DNA from: Bartonella tamiae Th239
GTDB lineage: Bacteria; Pseudomonadota; Alphaproteobacteria; Rhizobiales; Rhizobiaceae
Direction of reading: 5' to 3'
DNA length: 64,000 nucleotides
Assembly (NCBI RefSeq): GCF_000278275.1
Contig: NZ_JH725147.1
Span: 1,619,063-1,683,062, forward strand
Shown here in pieces: positions 37,504 through 46,646 of the stretch; position 1 is the stretch's first letter; every line of letters starts with the position of its first letter. The notes beneath the pieces are model-generated. The model was not told the DNA's origin, ran no database searches, and saw nothing but the letters and a program-made list of their open reading frames with translations. The position numbers and the translations under genes are program-made.

Positions 37504-38610
37504 ATGATGACAGAAAAAGAAAACTCCCGACAAATCATGAAAAATCGTCCCTTAAGAAAAGGATGGACAACAGGTGCTTGCGCTACAGCCGCAACAAAAG
37601 CAGCTTTAACAGCCCTTATCACTGGTGAGTTTCCTGATCCTGTAGGTATTATTCTGCCTAAAGGGGATGTTCCTTATTTTCAGCTTTCATTGAGTAGCAT
37701 TGGTGAAGGATATGCCCTCGCTGGAATTATTAAAGATGCGGGAGATGATCCTGATGTCACAAATGGCGCAACTATTATATCTATTGTCCATCCTGCACCA
37801 CCCAATAATGGCATTATATTTAAAGCAGGTGATGGAGTAGGGACAGTTACACGACCTGGTTTACCAATTTCTGTTGGAGAGGCTGCAATCAATCCAGTAC
37901 CGAGACAACTCATGCAAACAATTTGTGAAGAAATTTGTGCTGAATATGGTCTTCCAGCTGATCTTGTTATTACGATAAGTGTTCCAAATGGACAAGAAAT
38001 TGCAAAAAAGACATGGAATCCACGTTTAGGAATAGAAGGCGGAATTTCCATTTTAGGAACAACCGGCGTTGTGCATCCTTTTTCATGCTCTGCTTGGATC
38101 CATTCAATACATCGCGGCATAGATGTTGCACGTGCTGAAGGTGTAAAGCATGTTATTGCTGCAACGGGATCAACATCAGAGGATGCAGCCCAATCCCTAT
38201 ATCATTTGCCTGATTTTGCTTTACTTGATATGGGAGACTTTGTAGGTGGAGTGCTTAAATATTTACACAATCACCCCATAGATCGTCTTACTTTATCGGG
38301 CGGTTTTGCAAAATTTACAAAACTTGCACAAGGGCATCTTGACCTTCACTCATCAAAAAGCCAAGTTGACAAAGATTTTTTATGGATGATTGCACATAAC
38401 GCAGGTTTAAACGAAACATTTAAAGAACGAATTTTAAATGCAAATACAGCAAAAGAAGTCCTTGATATGACGCTTCAGGAAAATATTGATATTGCCACAC
38501 CAATTGCTCTTGAAGTGCAAAAAATAGCAAAAAAAACGTTACGTGATGCACCCGTTAATGTTGAAGTTATCATCACGGATAGAAAAGGCAAAATTCTTGC
38601 AAAAATATAA
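37504..38610 (+). CDS. cbiD: cobalt-precorrin-5B C1-methyltransferase (CbiD family)
   Basis: CbiD methylates C1 of the corrin precursor, the step done by CobF in the Pseudomonas denitrificans aerobic route. The 368 residues show the family signature RKGWTTGACATAATKAAL, the DAGDDPDVTNGA block, GDGVGTVTRPGL and INPVPR, and the GFLGITGTTG-like GISILGTTGVVHPFS. An alternative start is the Met 12 codons in (MKNRPLRKG); ATG at 37504 is kept because no clear ribosome site decides. It is divergent from cobA and is followed by cobK with the same TAATATG junction. Confidence 0.94.
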   Translation: MMTEKENSRQIMKNRPLRKGWTTGACATAATKAALTALITGEFPDPVGIILPKGDVPYFQLSLSSIGEGYALAGIIKDAGDDPDVTNGATIISIVHPAPPNNGIIFKAGDGVGTVTRPGLPISVGEAAINPVPRQLMQTICEEICAEYGLPADLVITISVPNGQEIAKKTWNPRLGIEGGISILGTTGVVHPFSCSAWIHSIHRGIDVARAEGVKHVIAATGSTSEDAAQSLYHLPDFALLDMGDFVGGVLKYLHNHPIDRLTLSGGFAKFTKLAQGHLDLHSSKSQVDKDFLWMIAHNAGLNETFKERILNANTAKEVLDMTLQENIDIATPIALEVQKIAKKTLRDAPVNVEVIITDRKGKILAKI

Positions 38611-38611
38611 T

Positions 38612-39376
38612 ATGACCAAGAATAAAGCCAAATATAAAAAAATATTGCTCTTAGGTGGAACCCAAGAAGCCTATAAATTAGCACAACTTTTTTTCAAAAA
38701 TCATTTAGACTTTCTTTCGTCTTTGGCAGGTCGTACAGTTCATCCCCGCCTTCCCGATGGAAACTATCGTATCGGTGGTTTTGGTGGAAGAGATGGACTT
38801 ATAAATTTTGTCCAATCTGAAAATATAGGAGTCATTATTGACGCTACGCATCCTTTTGCTCAAACGATAAGCGAACACGCCGTTCAAGCTGCAAATTTTA
38901 CAAATATCTCTTATATACGTTTGGAACGACAACCATGGCAGCCTGTCAAGGGCGATAACTGGCACGTTGTTTACAATCTTGAAGAAGCCGCACAAAAAAT
39001 ACCCTTTCAAAGCAAATGTTTTTTAGCCATTGGACGACAATATTTACATTCATTTCTTAAACGAAAAGATGTCTCTTTTATCGCAAGAATGGTGGATCAG
39101 TTCAATGATAAAGCTTCTCATGATAATTTACATATAATCTTAGAAAAACCTGGCTCTTATGAATCAGAAAAACTTTTTTTAATGAAGCATAATTTTGATT
39201 CTATTATATGCAGAAACTCAGGTGGAATAGCCTCTTATGCTAAAATAAAAGCTGCACGTTTCCTAAACATACCAGTGATTATGATTCATAAATTTTTGCA
39301 AACAAACACTCAATCCTATTCATCTGTTGAAGAAGTTCTTGCTTTTGTCCGTAAATATGCAGCTTCTTCACTATAA
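38612..39376 (+). CDS. cobK: precorrin-6A reductase
   Basis: This NADPH-dependent enzyme reduces precorrin-6A to 6B. I start at ATG 38612, one base after the cbiD stop (TAATATG), giving 254 residues (MTKNKAKYKKILLLGGTQEA). Seen features are the nucleotide site LLLGGTQEAY, SSLAGRT, GGFGGRDGLINF, IIDATHPFAQTIS and RLERQPW, all conserved in CobK/CbiJ. The 3' end overlaps the convergent cobM end by 61 bases, so the two coding sequences share their tails on opposite strands. Confidence 0.94.
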   Translation: MTKNKAKYKKILLLGGTQEAYKLAQLFFKNHLDFLSSLAGRTVHPRLPDGNYRIGGFGGRDGLINFVQSENIGVIIDATHPFAQTISEHAVQAANFTNISYIRLERQPWQPVKGDNWHVVYNLEEAAQKIPFQSKCFLAIGRQYLHSFLKRKDVSFIARMVDQFNDKASHDNLHIILEKPGSYESEKLFLMKHNFDSIICRNSGGIASYAKIKAARFLNIPVIMIHKFLQTNTQSYSSVEEVLAFVRKYAASSL

Positions 39377-40092
39377 AGATATGAGTGTGTTAAATGACTA
39401 TCGTGCAAGCCACGACCAATAAATATAAGAGCGGTTTTTTTAATCGATGTTTCGGCTATTTTTTCTGATATATTTGATAAATTTGCACGAAGAATAATTT
39501 CATCAGGCCAACTGATACGATAAGCAACAACAACTGGACACTCCTCACCAAAAATTGGGATAAGATCATCTTGTATTTTTGTAAGATTTTGAATGGATAA
39601 ATGAATAACCATAGTTGCTTTTGATTGAGCAAGATTTTTTAAAGTTTCTAAATCAGGCATCGCAGAAGAACGAACCGACGTACGTGTTAAAATAACTGAT
39701 TGGTTAATCCCTGGAAGTGTTAATTCTAGTTTCATTGCTGCTGCTGCAGCTGTAAATGAAGGAACGCCCGGAACAATCTCAAAAGGAATTTCCAAAATTT
39801 TAAGCGCTTGTATTTGTTCATTGATTGCCCCATAAAGTGACGGATCTCCAGAATGAAGCCGTGCAATATCATGGCCTTGATCGTGAGCTTTTTTGATTTC
39901 ATCTATAATTTGTTGTAAATGAAGATGAGCTGTATTTATGCATTTTGCAGTCGGTGAAACCTCAGCAATGAGCATATCGGATACAAGTGAACCTGCATAA
40001 AGGCAGATTGGGCATCTTTTAATAAGATTAAAACCTCTTAATGTTATAAGATCCGCAGCACCCGGTCCTGCACCAATAAAATAGACTGTCAT
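39316..40092 (-). CDS. cobM: precorrin-4 C11-methyltransferase
   Basis: This SAM-dependent tetrapyrrole methylase moves a methyl to C11. The 258 residues have the CobM/CbiF signature: VYFIGAGPGAADLITLRG, CLYAGSLV, ARLHSGDPSLYGAINEQ and VPGVPSFTAAAAAMK. The last residues (after about 245) extend past the usual end and overlap cobK on the other strand. Its start lies one base after the cobE stop, so the two are probably translated together. Confidence 0.95.
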   Translation of the reverse strand: MTVYFIGAGPGAADLITLRGFNLIKRCPICLYAGSLVSDMLIAEVSPTAKCINTAHLHLQQIIDEIKKAHDQGHDIARLHSGDPSLYGAINEQIQALKILEIPFEIVPGVPSFTAAAAAMKLELTLPGINQSVILTRTSVRSSAMPDLETLKNLAQSKATMVIHLSIQNLTKIQDDLIPIFGEECPVVVAYRISWPDEIILRANLSNISEKIAETSIKKTALIFIGRGLHDSHLTHSYLYSEEAAYLRTKARTSSTDE

Positions 40093-40093
40093 G

Positions 40094-40459
40094 TTAATAA
40101 GATCGCGCTAAAGCTAATGTTAAACCGCCAATTTTTGTTTTTTCAAGCAATAATTGGGAATTTTTTCCACAAGCGGCCAATGCGGCTGCTTCGCAAACAC
40201 TGTGACAACCAATTCTATGAAAAAGATAAGAAGAAGGATTTTTCACAAAAGCTGTTTGATTTTCTAAGTCTTGAACATCAAAAGACAAAAGTGACACAGA
40301 TAATACTGAAGATAATGACTGTATAATGGGATGATCCTCTTTGCTTTTAAGCGTTGCAAGTGCTGTCACTTTAACATCATGAATCATCTTCAGAATCATT
40401 TGAATATCTACTTTATTTGCTCTAGACGATAGTCCAATTCCCATAACGAGTGATTGCAA
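40094..40459 (-). CDS. cobE: CobE / CbiG C-terminal-domain protein
   Basis: This 121-residue protein corresponds to the C-terminal domain of CbiG, which as a stand-alone gene is CobE in aerobic pathways. The conserved GIGLSSRA start, TLKSKEDHPIIQ region and CHSVCEAAALAACGKNSQLL block are visible. CobE is needed for cobalamin in Pseudomonas denitrificans but its exact step is not settled. It sits directly upstream of cobM. A second in-frame Met (MGIGLSS) five codons in is an alternative start. Confidence 0.88.
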   Translation of the reverse strand: MQSLVMGIGLSSRANKVDIQMILKMIHDVKVTALATLKSKEDHPIIQSLSSVLSVSLLSFDVQDLENQTAFVKNPSSYLFHRIGCHSVCEAAALAACGKNSQLLLEKTKIGGLTLALARSY

Positions 40460-40474
40460 GACCTTATCCTTGAA

Positions 40475-40906
40475 TTAAACTGAACGACGGCGCGCAGCAA
40501 CAACTTCTTCTGGTGTCACGCCTAAAATTGCAGCAATTCTTTGAATAAGAGCAACCTCATCGGCATCAATATGACGGTCAGCAGCAGCAATTGCCATTAA
40601 ATTTTCAATTAAAGAAATACGTCTTTCAGGTGCCATATCTGCAAAAAGCGCAGCCGCTTGACCTGTGGTTGTTTCATAACCAAAATCATATAGATATTTA
40701 ATAACTTCAGGAAGCGCTTCATGCGGTATGTTAAATTGTTCTTCCGCTATTTGCGAAAATACAGCAGTTTCTCTTGCAGAATGTTCGCCATCAGCAAAAC
40801 CTAAATGAATGAGAAGCAATAATTCAGCTGCTGTAGCAGGATCCTCAGCCACCTTACGTACGGCGTTATGGCGAGAAAAATAATTTGCGATGCCTTCAAA
40901 CATCAA
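40475..40906 (-). CDS. TerB-like helical protein
   Basis: This 143-residue all-alpha protein has the TerB/tellurite-resistance-like pattern: an acidic repeat, LLLIHLGFADGEHSARE, and later LMAIAAADRHIDADEVALIQRIAAILG, with Asp/Glu metal-type positions. TerB-like domains often bind metal and sit in stress or membrane complexes; the specific role is unknown. It lies upstream of cobE with a 15-base gap, so it is probably co-transcribed with cobE-cobM. Its presence next to cobalamin genes may be incidental. A strong AGGAGATC precedes the start. Confidence 0.82.
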   Translation of the reverse strand: MMFEGIANYFSRHNAVRKVAEDPATAAELLLLIHLGFADGEHSARETAVFSQIAEEQFNIPHEALPEVIKYLYDFGYETTTGQAAALFADMAPERRISLIENLMAIAAADRHIDADEVALIQRIAAILGVTPEEVVAARRRSV

Positions 40907-41059
40907 GATCTCCTGTCACGATACTTATATCCACGTTAAATTCACAATAATAAGTGCCAAGACTTCATATAAAAAACAAGAGCCGTATCGGTAATTTATG
41001 TATATCTATGGTCAATTAATGAAAGTTACTTATAGTCCATATCATTTTTGGAATAATTT

Positions 41060-41851
41060 ATGATGTTTGCTTTTTTAATCGATCCGACGACACTCATTCT
41101 TATCGTTTCAGCATTTATTGCAGGTATTATCGATTCTATAGCTGGTGGCGGCGGTCTCATAACAATTCCTATACTTCTTTTAACAGGTGTACAACCAATC
41201 ACTGCTCTTGGCACAAATAAATTACAATCACTTTTTGGTTCTTTTTCAGCAACACTTGCTTATGCACGAGCCGGACAGGTGAATATTTATAAGCAATGGA
41301 ACCAAGCTTTGCTGGCATTTATAGGATCAGTCATTGGTGCCATGATGGCGTTTTTGTTGCCTATCACAGTTTTGCAAATATTTTTACCTTTTCTTCTTAT
41401 CATAGTTGCTCTCTATTTTACGCTAAAGCCAAATCTCAATGATGTGGACAAGGCACAACGTATCCGCCCTATTCTTTTTGCATGCATAATTGTCCCGATT
41501 ATTGGATTTTACGATGGTATATTTGGACCGGGTGCAGGCTCTTTTTACATGCTAGCCTTTATTGGGCTTGCAGGATATGGCATTTTAAAAGCCACAGCAC
41601 ATACAAAATTACTCAATTTTACTTCCAATTTAGGAGGATTTTTAACCTTTGCTTTCATAGGCTCAATCGATTTTCGCATTGGTCTGGTTATGGGCGTTGC
41701 TCAATTTATTGGAGCCCAAATTGGCGCTCAACTGGCTTTAAGAACAGGCGCAAAACTTATTAAACCTTTACTCGTCATTATCTCCCTCATTCTTGCAATA
41801 AAACTTTTAAGCGATCCTCATAATCCATTGCGTATTTTTTTGCATCTTTAA
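41060..41851 (+). CDS. TauE/SafE (TSUP) family membrane transporter
   Basis: This 263-residue protein has about eight membrane segments and the TSUP hallmark IAGIIDSIAGGGGLITIPILLLTGVQP near the start. The related second-half motif, GFYDGIFGPGAGSFYML, includes the paired Gly-rich loops. Family members export sulfite or other organosulfur anions; in cobalamin clusters of alphaproteobacteria they have been proposed as cobalt-related transporters, which is a contextual guess only. It is convergent with the EamA gene, 12 bases apart. Confidence 0.85.
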   Translation: MMFAFLIDPTTLILIVSAFIAGIIDSIAGGGGLITIPILLLTGVQPITALGTNKLQSLFGSFSATLAYARAGQVNIYKQWNQALLAFIGSVIGAMMAFLLPITVLQIFLPFLLIIVALYFTLKPNLNDVDKAQRIRPILFACIIVPIIGFYDGIFGPGAGSFYMLAFIGLAGYGILKATAHTKLLNFTSNLGGFLTFAFIGSIDFRIGLVMGVAQFIGAQIGAQLALRTGAKLIKPLLVIISLILAIKLLSDPHNPLRIFLHL

Positions 41852-41863
41852 AAAAATTTGATT

Positions 41864-42295
41864 TTAAATTTTTATAGACAATAAAATAACACCAGAGCCA
41901 ATCAAAAATACACCAAGCCAATTTAACAGTGATAATTTTTCACCTAAAAATGTAACACCAAATAGTGCAACAAAAATTACAGATAATTTATCAATCGGTG
42001 CAACACGTGAAGCTTCACCAAGCTGTAAGGCACGAAAATAAGCGAGCCATGATACGCCAGTTGCAAGCCCTGAAAGAATGAGAAAAACCCATGATTTTAA
42101 GGAAATGGATGCAGTATTTTGCCACTGATTGGTTATTGTCAAAAATAAACATAAAGCCGCAATAATAACAAGTGTTCGAATAAACGTTGCAAAATCAGAA
42201 TGTATACCGTGAATGCCTATTTTTGAAAAGATTGCTGTCAAAGCAGCAAATATCGCTGCGATTAAAGCCCAAAATTGCCACGTCGATAGGATCAA
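41864..42295 (-). CDS. single-domain EamA/DMT transporter
   Basis: This 143-residue protein has five predicted helices, a single EamA repeat with the conserved Trp-Leu-Ala-Tyr-Phe-Arg-Ala-Leu-Gln-Leu-Gly segment (WLAYFRALQLG) and VAPIDKLSVIFVALFGVTFLGE. It is half the size of usual DMT exporters and probably dimerises. Its TTG start (42295) overlaps the cobO stop (TTGA), so it is translationally coupled to the cobalamin operon. The substrate is unknown. Confidence 0.84.
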   Translation of the reverse strand: MILSTWQFWALIAAIFAALTAIFSKIGIHGIHSDFATFIRTLVIIAALCLFLTITNQWQNTASISLKSWVFLILSGLATGVSWLAYFRALQLGEASRVAPIDKLSVIFVALFGVTFLGEKLSLLNWLGVFLIGSGVILLSIKI

Positions 42296-42918
42296 TATTC
42301 TATACCTTTTTGCCCCTTAATTCCTGAACGATAAGGATGTTTGACCAATTCCATTTCAGTGACAAGATCTGCCTTTTCAATAAGATCTGAACGCGCATTA
42401 CGTCCCGTTATTATGACATGTTTCATAAATGGGCGTTGATTAAGAACCTCCATAATCTCGTCTAATGAAAGATAATCATAGCGTAAAACAATATTAAGCT
42501 CATCTAAAAGCACAAGATCTGTTGTCTCATCAAGGATCATTTTGCGTGCAACCGCCCATGCTTCTTTAGCCATGGCGATATCCTTTGAACGATCTTGTGT
42601 TTCCCAAGTAAAGCCTTCACCACTGGCAAAAGTTTTTACTTGGTCGCCAAATTTTTCAAGCGCAGCGCGCTCTCCTGTAACACGCAAACCTTTCACAAAT
42701 TGGACAACACCAACATTCATACCATGGCCCAGTGCCCTAAAAACCATACCAAATGCGGCTGTCGATTTTCCCTTGCCTTTTCCTGTATTGACAATAAGCA
42801 ACCCTTTTTCTTCCGTTTTGCCAGCATCAATCTTATCGCGTGCGGCTTTTTTCTTTTTCATTTTTTCTGCATGGCGGGCATTAATTTCATCCTCAGTCAT
42901 GAATGCTTTTGTACTCAT
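42292..42918 (-). CDS. cobO: cob(I)yrinic acid a,c-diamide adenosyltransferase
   Basis: This ATP-dependent enzyme adds the adenosyl ligand to cobalt. The 208 residues have the CobA/CobO P-loop NTGKGKGKSTAAFGM (around residues 44-58), VVQFVKGLRVTGE and the DLVLLDELNIVLRYDYL block. The N-terminus is a Lys-rich extension (KMKKKKAARDK). The start overlaps the cobN stop by four bases (ATGA). It is followed by the EamA gene in the same operon. Confidence 0.95.
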   Translation of the reverse strand: MSTKAFMTEDEINARHAEKMKKKKAARDKIDAGKTEEKGLLIVNTGKGKGKSTAAFGMVFRALGHGMNVGVVQFVKGLRVTGERAALEKFGDQVKTFASGEGFTWETQDRSKDIAMAKEAWAVARKMILDETTDLVLLDELNIVLRYDYLSLDEIMEVLNQRPFMKHVIITGRNARSDLIEKADLVTEMELVKHPYRSGIKGQKGIEY

Positions 42919-45900
42919 TGTCTAAAACCTTTCTGCAATTCTTCCAATTGATAGTGAGCAGAGTTGGAACGTGGCGTCCACAAATTTCTATCGATCGATT
43001 CCGCTAATTTATTTGCCATTTCAATAAGCGCCGCAGGATTGTTTTCTTTTAAAAAATTACATATTTCGCGATCACCAATATAAGCATCATAAATCATTTC
43101 AAAATGATGGTTTGAGACTGCATTGGTGGTCGCTGCAAAGGCAAAAAGATAATCCACTGTCGCCACCATCTCCACACCTCCTTTAAAACCATGGCGCATA
43201 GCACTTTTTATCCACTTAGGATTCACTGCACGCGCATGAAGCGTTCGTGCGATTTCCTCTTGTAACGTTTTGATCAATGGACGTTCTGGGCGTGACATAT
43301 CATTATGATAAATGGTAGGCCATTGTCCCTTTTTTTCATGAATTGCTGAAGCCATTCCCCCTTCAAAGGCGTAATATTCACCAGAATCGAGCACATCATG
43401 TTCACGATTATCTTGATTTTGAACCACTGCATTAAGATCATTTAATCGCTTATCAATCATATCTTCAGCTTGAGACGGCTCTGATAATCCATAGGCAAAA
43501 GATGAATGGGCGCGCCACGCACGTCCCAAGTCTTTTTGGTTTTTCCAACTTCCTTTATCTAATAATTCTTGAACACCTGTGCCATAAACACCAGGGCGTG
43601 CTCCGAAAATACGATAACCAGCTTTCTTTTGAGAAACTTCTATAGAATAACCTTCACGTTGAAGATTGTGACAATCATTTTTATAATTTTGCGCAATAGG
43701 ATTATCGACTTCATCTTCATCCAATTGCGCAACGGCACGCACTGCAAGATCAAATAAACGCATTTGATCAGGAAAAGCATCACGAAAAAAGCCTGATATA
43801 CGCAAAGTAACATCAACCCTAGGACGCCCTAATACACTAACGGGAATAATTTCGTATCCCGTAACACGACGTGAAGCCGTATCCCATAGTGGTTTAACAC
43901 CTATAAGCGCGAGTGCTTGAGCAATATCATCACCGCCTGTTCGCATATTTGCTGTGCCCCAAGCAGTTAAACCAAAGGCTTTGGGCCAATCTCCATGATC
44001 TTGCACAAATTGCTTGATAAGTAATTCTGCTGAACGTTTACCTAAAGTCCATGCCGACGGTGTTGGAACGGAACGCGTATCAACTGAAAAAAAATTGCGC
44101 CCCGTAGGAAGAACATCAGCCCTCCCTCGTGTTGGGGCACCAGAAGGACCAGGAGCAACGAAACACCCATCAAGCGCTTTTAAAATTGCTTGAATCTCAT
44201 TATCACCACAGGCAAGAATCATCGGGCGCAAATTATTTTCAATATCTGCAAGAACGGCTTTTGTACGTAAAAAACCTTCAGGCAATGTGATTGTCCCTGA
44301 AACAAGTCCAAGTGCTAATATTTCAATACGCTCAACACTGTCACCATTGCTGCGCCACAAAGCACTATCCAAATGATATAATATTTCAGGTTTATTGCCT
44401 GTCCACACGCCATTTAAATCACAATCAAGTGGATCAAAGTCAAGTTCAAGATCTTTTGCAATAGCACGATGCAGACTATCTTTTTCGCACTCACCTCTTG
44501 GTACGCGCACCAAGGCAACCAAAAGATTTTCCAATTGTTCACCAGTGGGTGCATGCCCCAAAATATGCAAACCATCGCGAATTTGCAATTCTTTCAAATC
44601 ACAAAGAAATGCATCAAGTTTTTCTAAAGCAAGATCATCGTTATCGCCCGTATCAATACCCGCATCAACATTAAGCCCCGTAGCAACGACCAAATCTAAA
44701 ATTTCAGATTTTAATTTTTTTAGTCGCCTTGGATCAATGCCAGAGGCTTCATAATATTCATCGACTAACACTTCAAGGTCTTTTAAAGGACCATAGCTTT
44801 CGGCCCGTGTAAGAGGTGGGGTCAAATGATCAATTATAACAGCAGACGAGCGCCGTTTTGCTTGTGTGCCCTCACCAGGGTCATTCACAATAAAAGGATA
44901 AATATGAGGAATAGAACCCAATGCAATTTCCGGATAACAGTAACGCGAAAGCGCTAATGCTTTTCCTGGAAGCCATTCCAAATTACCATGTTTTCCCATA
45001 TGCACAATCGCATCTGCTTTATAAATAAAACGCAACCAAAAATAAAAAGCTAAATAATGATGCGACGGAACAATATCGGGTGCATGATAAACTGATTTTG
45101 CATCCATACCATAAGCGCGTTCTGGCTGTATCGAAACCACAGTCTCGCCCAACATTAACACAGGAAGTGCAAATGCCTGATCAACAATATAAGCATCTGT
45201 TTCTGGTTTTCCCCAGTGTTGCAACACCTCATCTTGAATCTTTTTATCCAATTTTTGAAATAAATATTTGTAATCTTTCAAGGATATCGTTTCACGAATA
45301 ATTCTATTTTCTACACCTTCATTGGTAGGACCCGCAGATAAAATATCCATCAACTGATTGCTGGTATCAGGAATATTTTCAATAGTGTAACCATGAAGTT
45401 TCATTGCATGAAGTGTTGCCATTGTCGAAGCAGGCGTATCAAGTCCGACACCATGACCCAAGCGTCCATCACCACCAGGATAATTGGCCATAACGATCGC
45501 AACTTTACGATTAGATATTTTTTTACGACGAAGATTAACCCAATTCATAGTGAGATCGCTGACAAATTCAATACGATCATCATCAGGCTCATGAATAACC
45601 ACATTACATTGCGTTTCTTCATCAAAATAATCTGCCGATTTAAAAGAAACAGCACGCGTAAGTACACGCCCATCAATTTCAGGAAGCGCAACATTCATTG
45701 CCAAGTCCCGAGCCGATAGTCCTTTGTCATCATTTTCCCAAACTTCTCTTGTATTGCCGGAAAAAATAATTTGCAAAACCATTGCATCGCGCTTTTCCAA
45801 TACACTTTTTTGACGATTCATCTGCCCATTCGAAACCGCAAATCCTGTCCCATTTAAAACGATATCAGGTGAAATACGATCAAAAATTTGGTCTATAATT

Positions 45901-46646
45901 GCCACACTTAAAGGATCTTTGAGGCTTGCAACAAAAATGGGAAGCACAATCGCACCACGCGATTGTAGATGCTTCATGAAAGCTTCTATGGCTTTTGTTT
46001 GACCACTTTGTACAAGTGCACGATAAAAACATAATCCAATAACAGGTTTTTGTGTTTTTTGATGTTCCAACACTAAATCATCTAAAGTAATTTTTTGTTG
46101 TTGTGGCCACCAAAGACCTGCTTTCATGAGTGGAAGAGCCGTTGAAGGACGACTATCACGACCTAAGAGAAAATCACAATAATGCAAAAAATTTTGAATA
46201 TTATCGGCACCACCTTCAATAAGATAGGACCATAATGCTTCGCAATGAGAATGATTTACTGTAGAATATGGCTTCAAGCTTTCGTCTGGTTTATCGTCGC
46301 CAGGCAAAACAATAAGCTGAATATTATGTTCTACAGCATAAGCAAAAAATGTCTGTAAGCCGTAAGACCAATAACTTTCTCCCCCAATAACTCTAATAAC
46401 AATGAGACGCGCATGGCTTGCTGTGCGTGCAAGATAATAATCAACAGACATTGGATGAGAAAGCGCCATTAAATTTGCCAACCGCAATGATGACTTAATT
46501 GACCCGAGTGAGGCTTTAGCGACACTTAAGCTTGCAATTTCTGTATCAGCCGAAGATAAAAACACGATATCACCCGGGGTTTGCCCGAGATCAATGGCTT
46601 CATCGGCTTCAGAAATGACCCCTTTTTGCGCAAGAAGTAGATGCAT
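42915..46646 (-). CDS. cobN: cobaltochelatase large subunit CobN
   Basis: CobN, with CobS and CobT, inserts cobalt into hydrogenobyrinic acid a,c-diamide using ATP, the late cobalt insertion typical of aerobic cobalamin synthesis. The 1243 residues match the family in length and blocks: VIVMANYPGGDGRLGHGVGLDTPASTM-type, HMGKHGNLEWLPGKALALS, NDPGEGTQAKRRSSAVIIDHLTPPLTRAESYGPL, and the C-terminal MRHGFKGGVEM. It starts at the base where cobW stops (TGATG-type junction) and overlaps cobO. CobS and CobT are not in this window. Confidence 0.96.
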   Translation of the reverse strand: MHLLLAQKGVISEADEAIDLGQTPGDIVFLSSADTEIASLSVAKASLGSIKSSLRLANLMALSHPMSVDYYLARTASHARLIVIRVIGGESYWSYGLQTFFAYAVEHNIQLIVLPGDDKPDESLKPYSTVNHSHCEALWSYLIEGGADNIQNFLHYCDFLLGRDSRPSTALPLMKAGLWWPQQQKITLDDLVLEHQKTQKPVIGLCFYRALVQSGQTKAIEAFMKHLQSRGAIVLPIFVASLKDPLSVAIIDQIFDRISPDIVLNGTGFAVSNGQMNRQKSVLEKRDAMVLQIIFSGNTREVWENDDKGLSARDLAMNVALPEIDGRVLTRAVSFKSADYFDEETQCNVVIHEPDDDRIEFVSDLTMNWVNLRRKKISNRKVAIVMANYPGGDGRLGHGVGLDTPASTMATLHAMKLHGYTIENIPDTSNQLMDILSAGPTNEGVENRIIRETISLKDYKYLFQKLDKKIQDEVLQHWGKPETDAYIVDQAFALPVLMLGETVVSIQPERAYGMDAKSVYHAPDIVPSHHYLAFYFWLRFIYKADAIVHMGKHGNLEWLPGKALALSRYCYPEIALGSIPHIYPFIVNDPGEGTQAKRRSSAVIIDHLTPPLTRAESYGPLKDLEVLVDEYYEASGIDPRRLKKLKSEILDLVVATGLNVDAGIDTGDNDDLALEKLDAFLCDLKELQIRDGLHILGHAPTGEQLENLLVALVRVPRGECEKDSLHRAIAKDLELDFDPLDCDLNGVWTGNKPEILYHLDSALWRSNGDSVERIEILALGLVSGTITLPEGFLRTKAVLADIENNLRPMILACGDNEIQAILKALDGCFVAPGPSGAPTRGRADVLPTGRNFFSVDTRSVPTPSAWTLGKRSAELLIKQFVQDHGDWPKAFGLTAWGTANMRTGGDDIAQALALIGVKPLWDTASRRVTGYEIIPVSVLGRPRVDVTLRISGFFRDAFPDQMRLFDLAVRAVAQLDEDEVDNPIAQNYKNDCHNLQREGYSIEVSQKKAGYRIFGARPGVYGTGVQELLDKGSWKNQKDLGRAWRAHSSFAYGLSEPSQAEDMIDKRLNDLNAVVQNQDNREHDVLDSGEYYAFEGGMASAIHEKKGQWPTIYHNDMSRPERPLIKTLQEEIARTLHARAVNPKWIKSAMRHGFKGGVEMVATVDYLFAFAATTNAVSNHHFEMIYDAYIGDREICNFLKENNPAALIEMANKLAESIDRNLWTPRSNSAHYQLEELQKGFRQ

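Noticed and set aside
42542..42951. Overlapping plus-strand frames of 118-127 codons opposite cobO
   Set aside because: They lie wholly within cobO, which has all its motifs; the antisense products have no recognisable domain.
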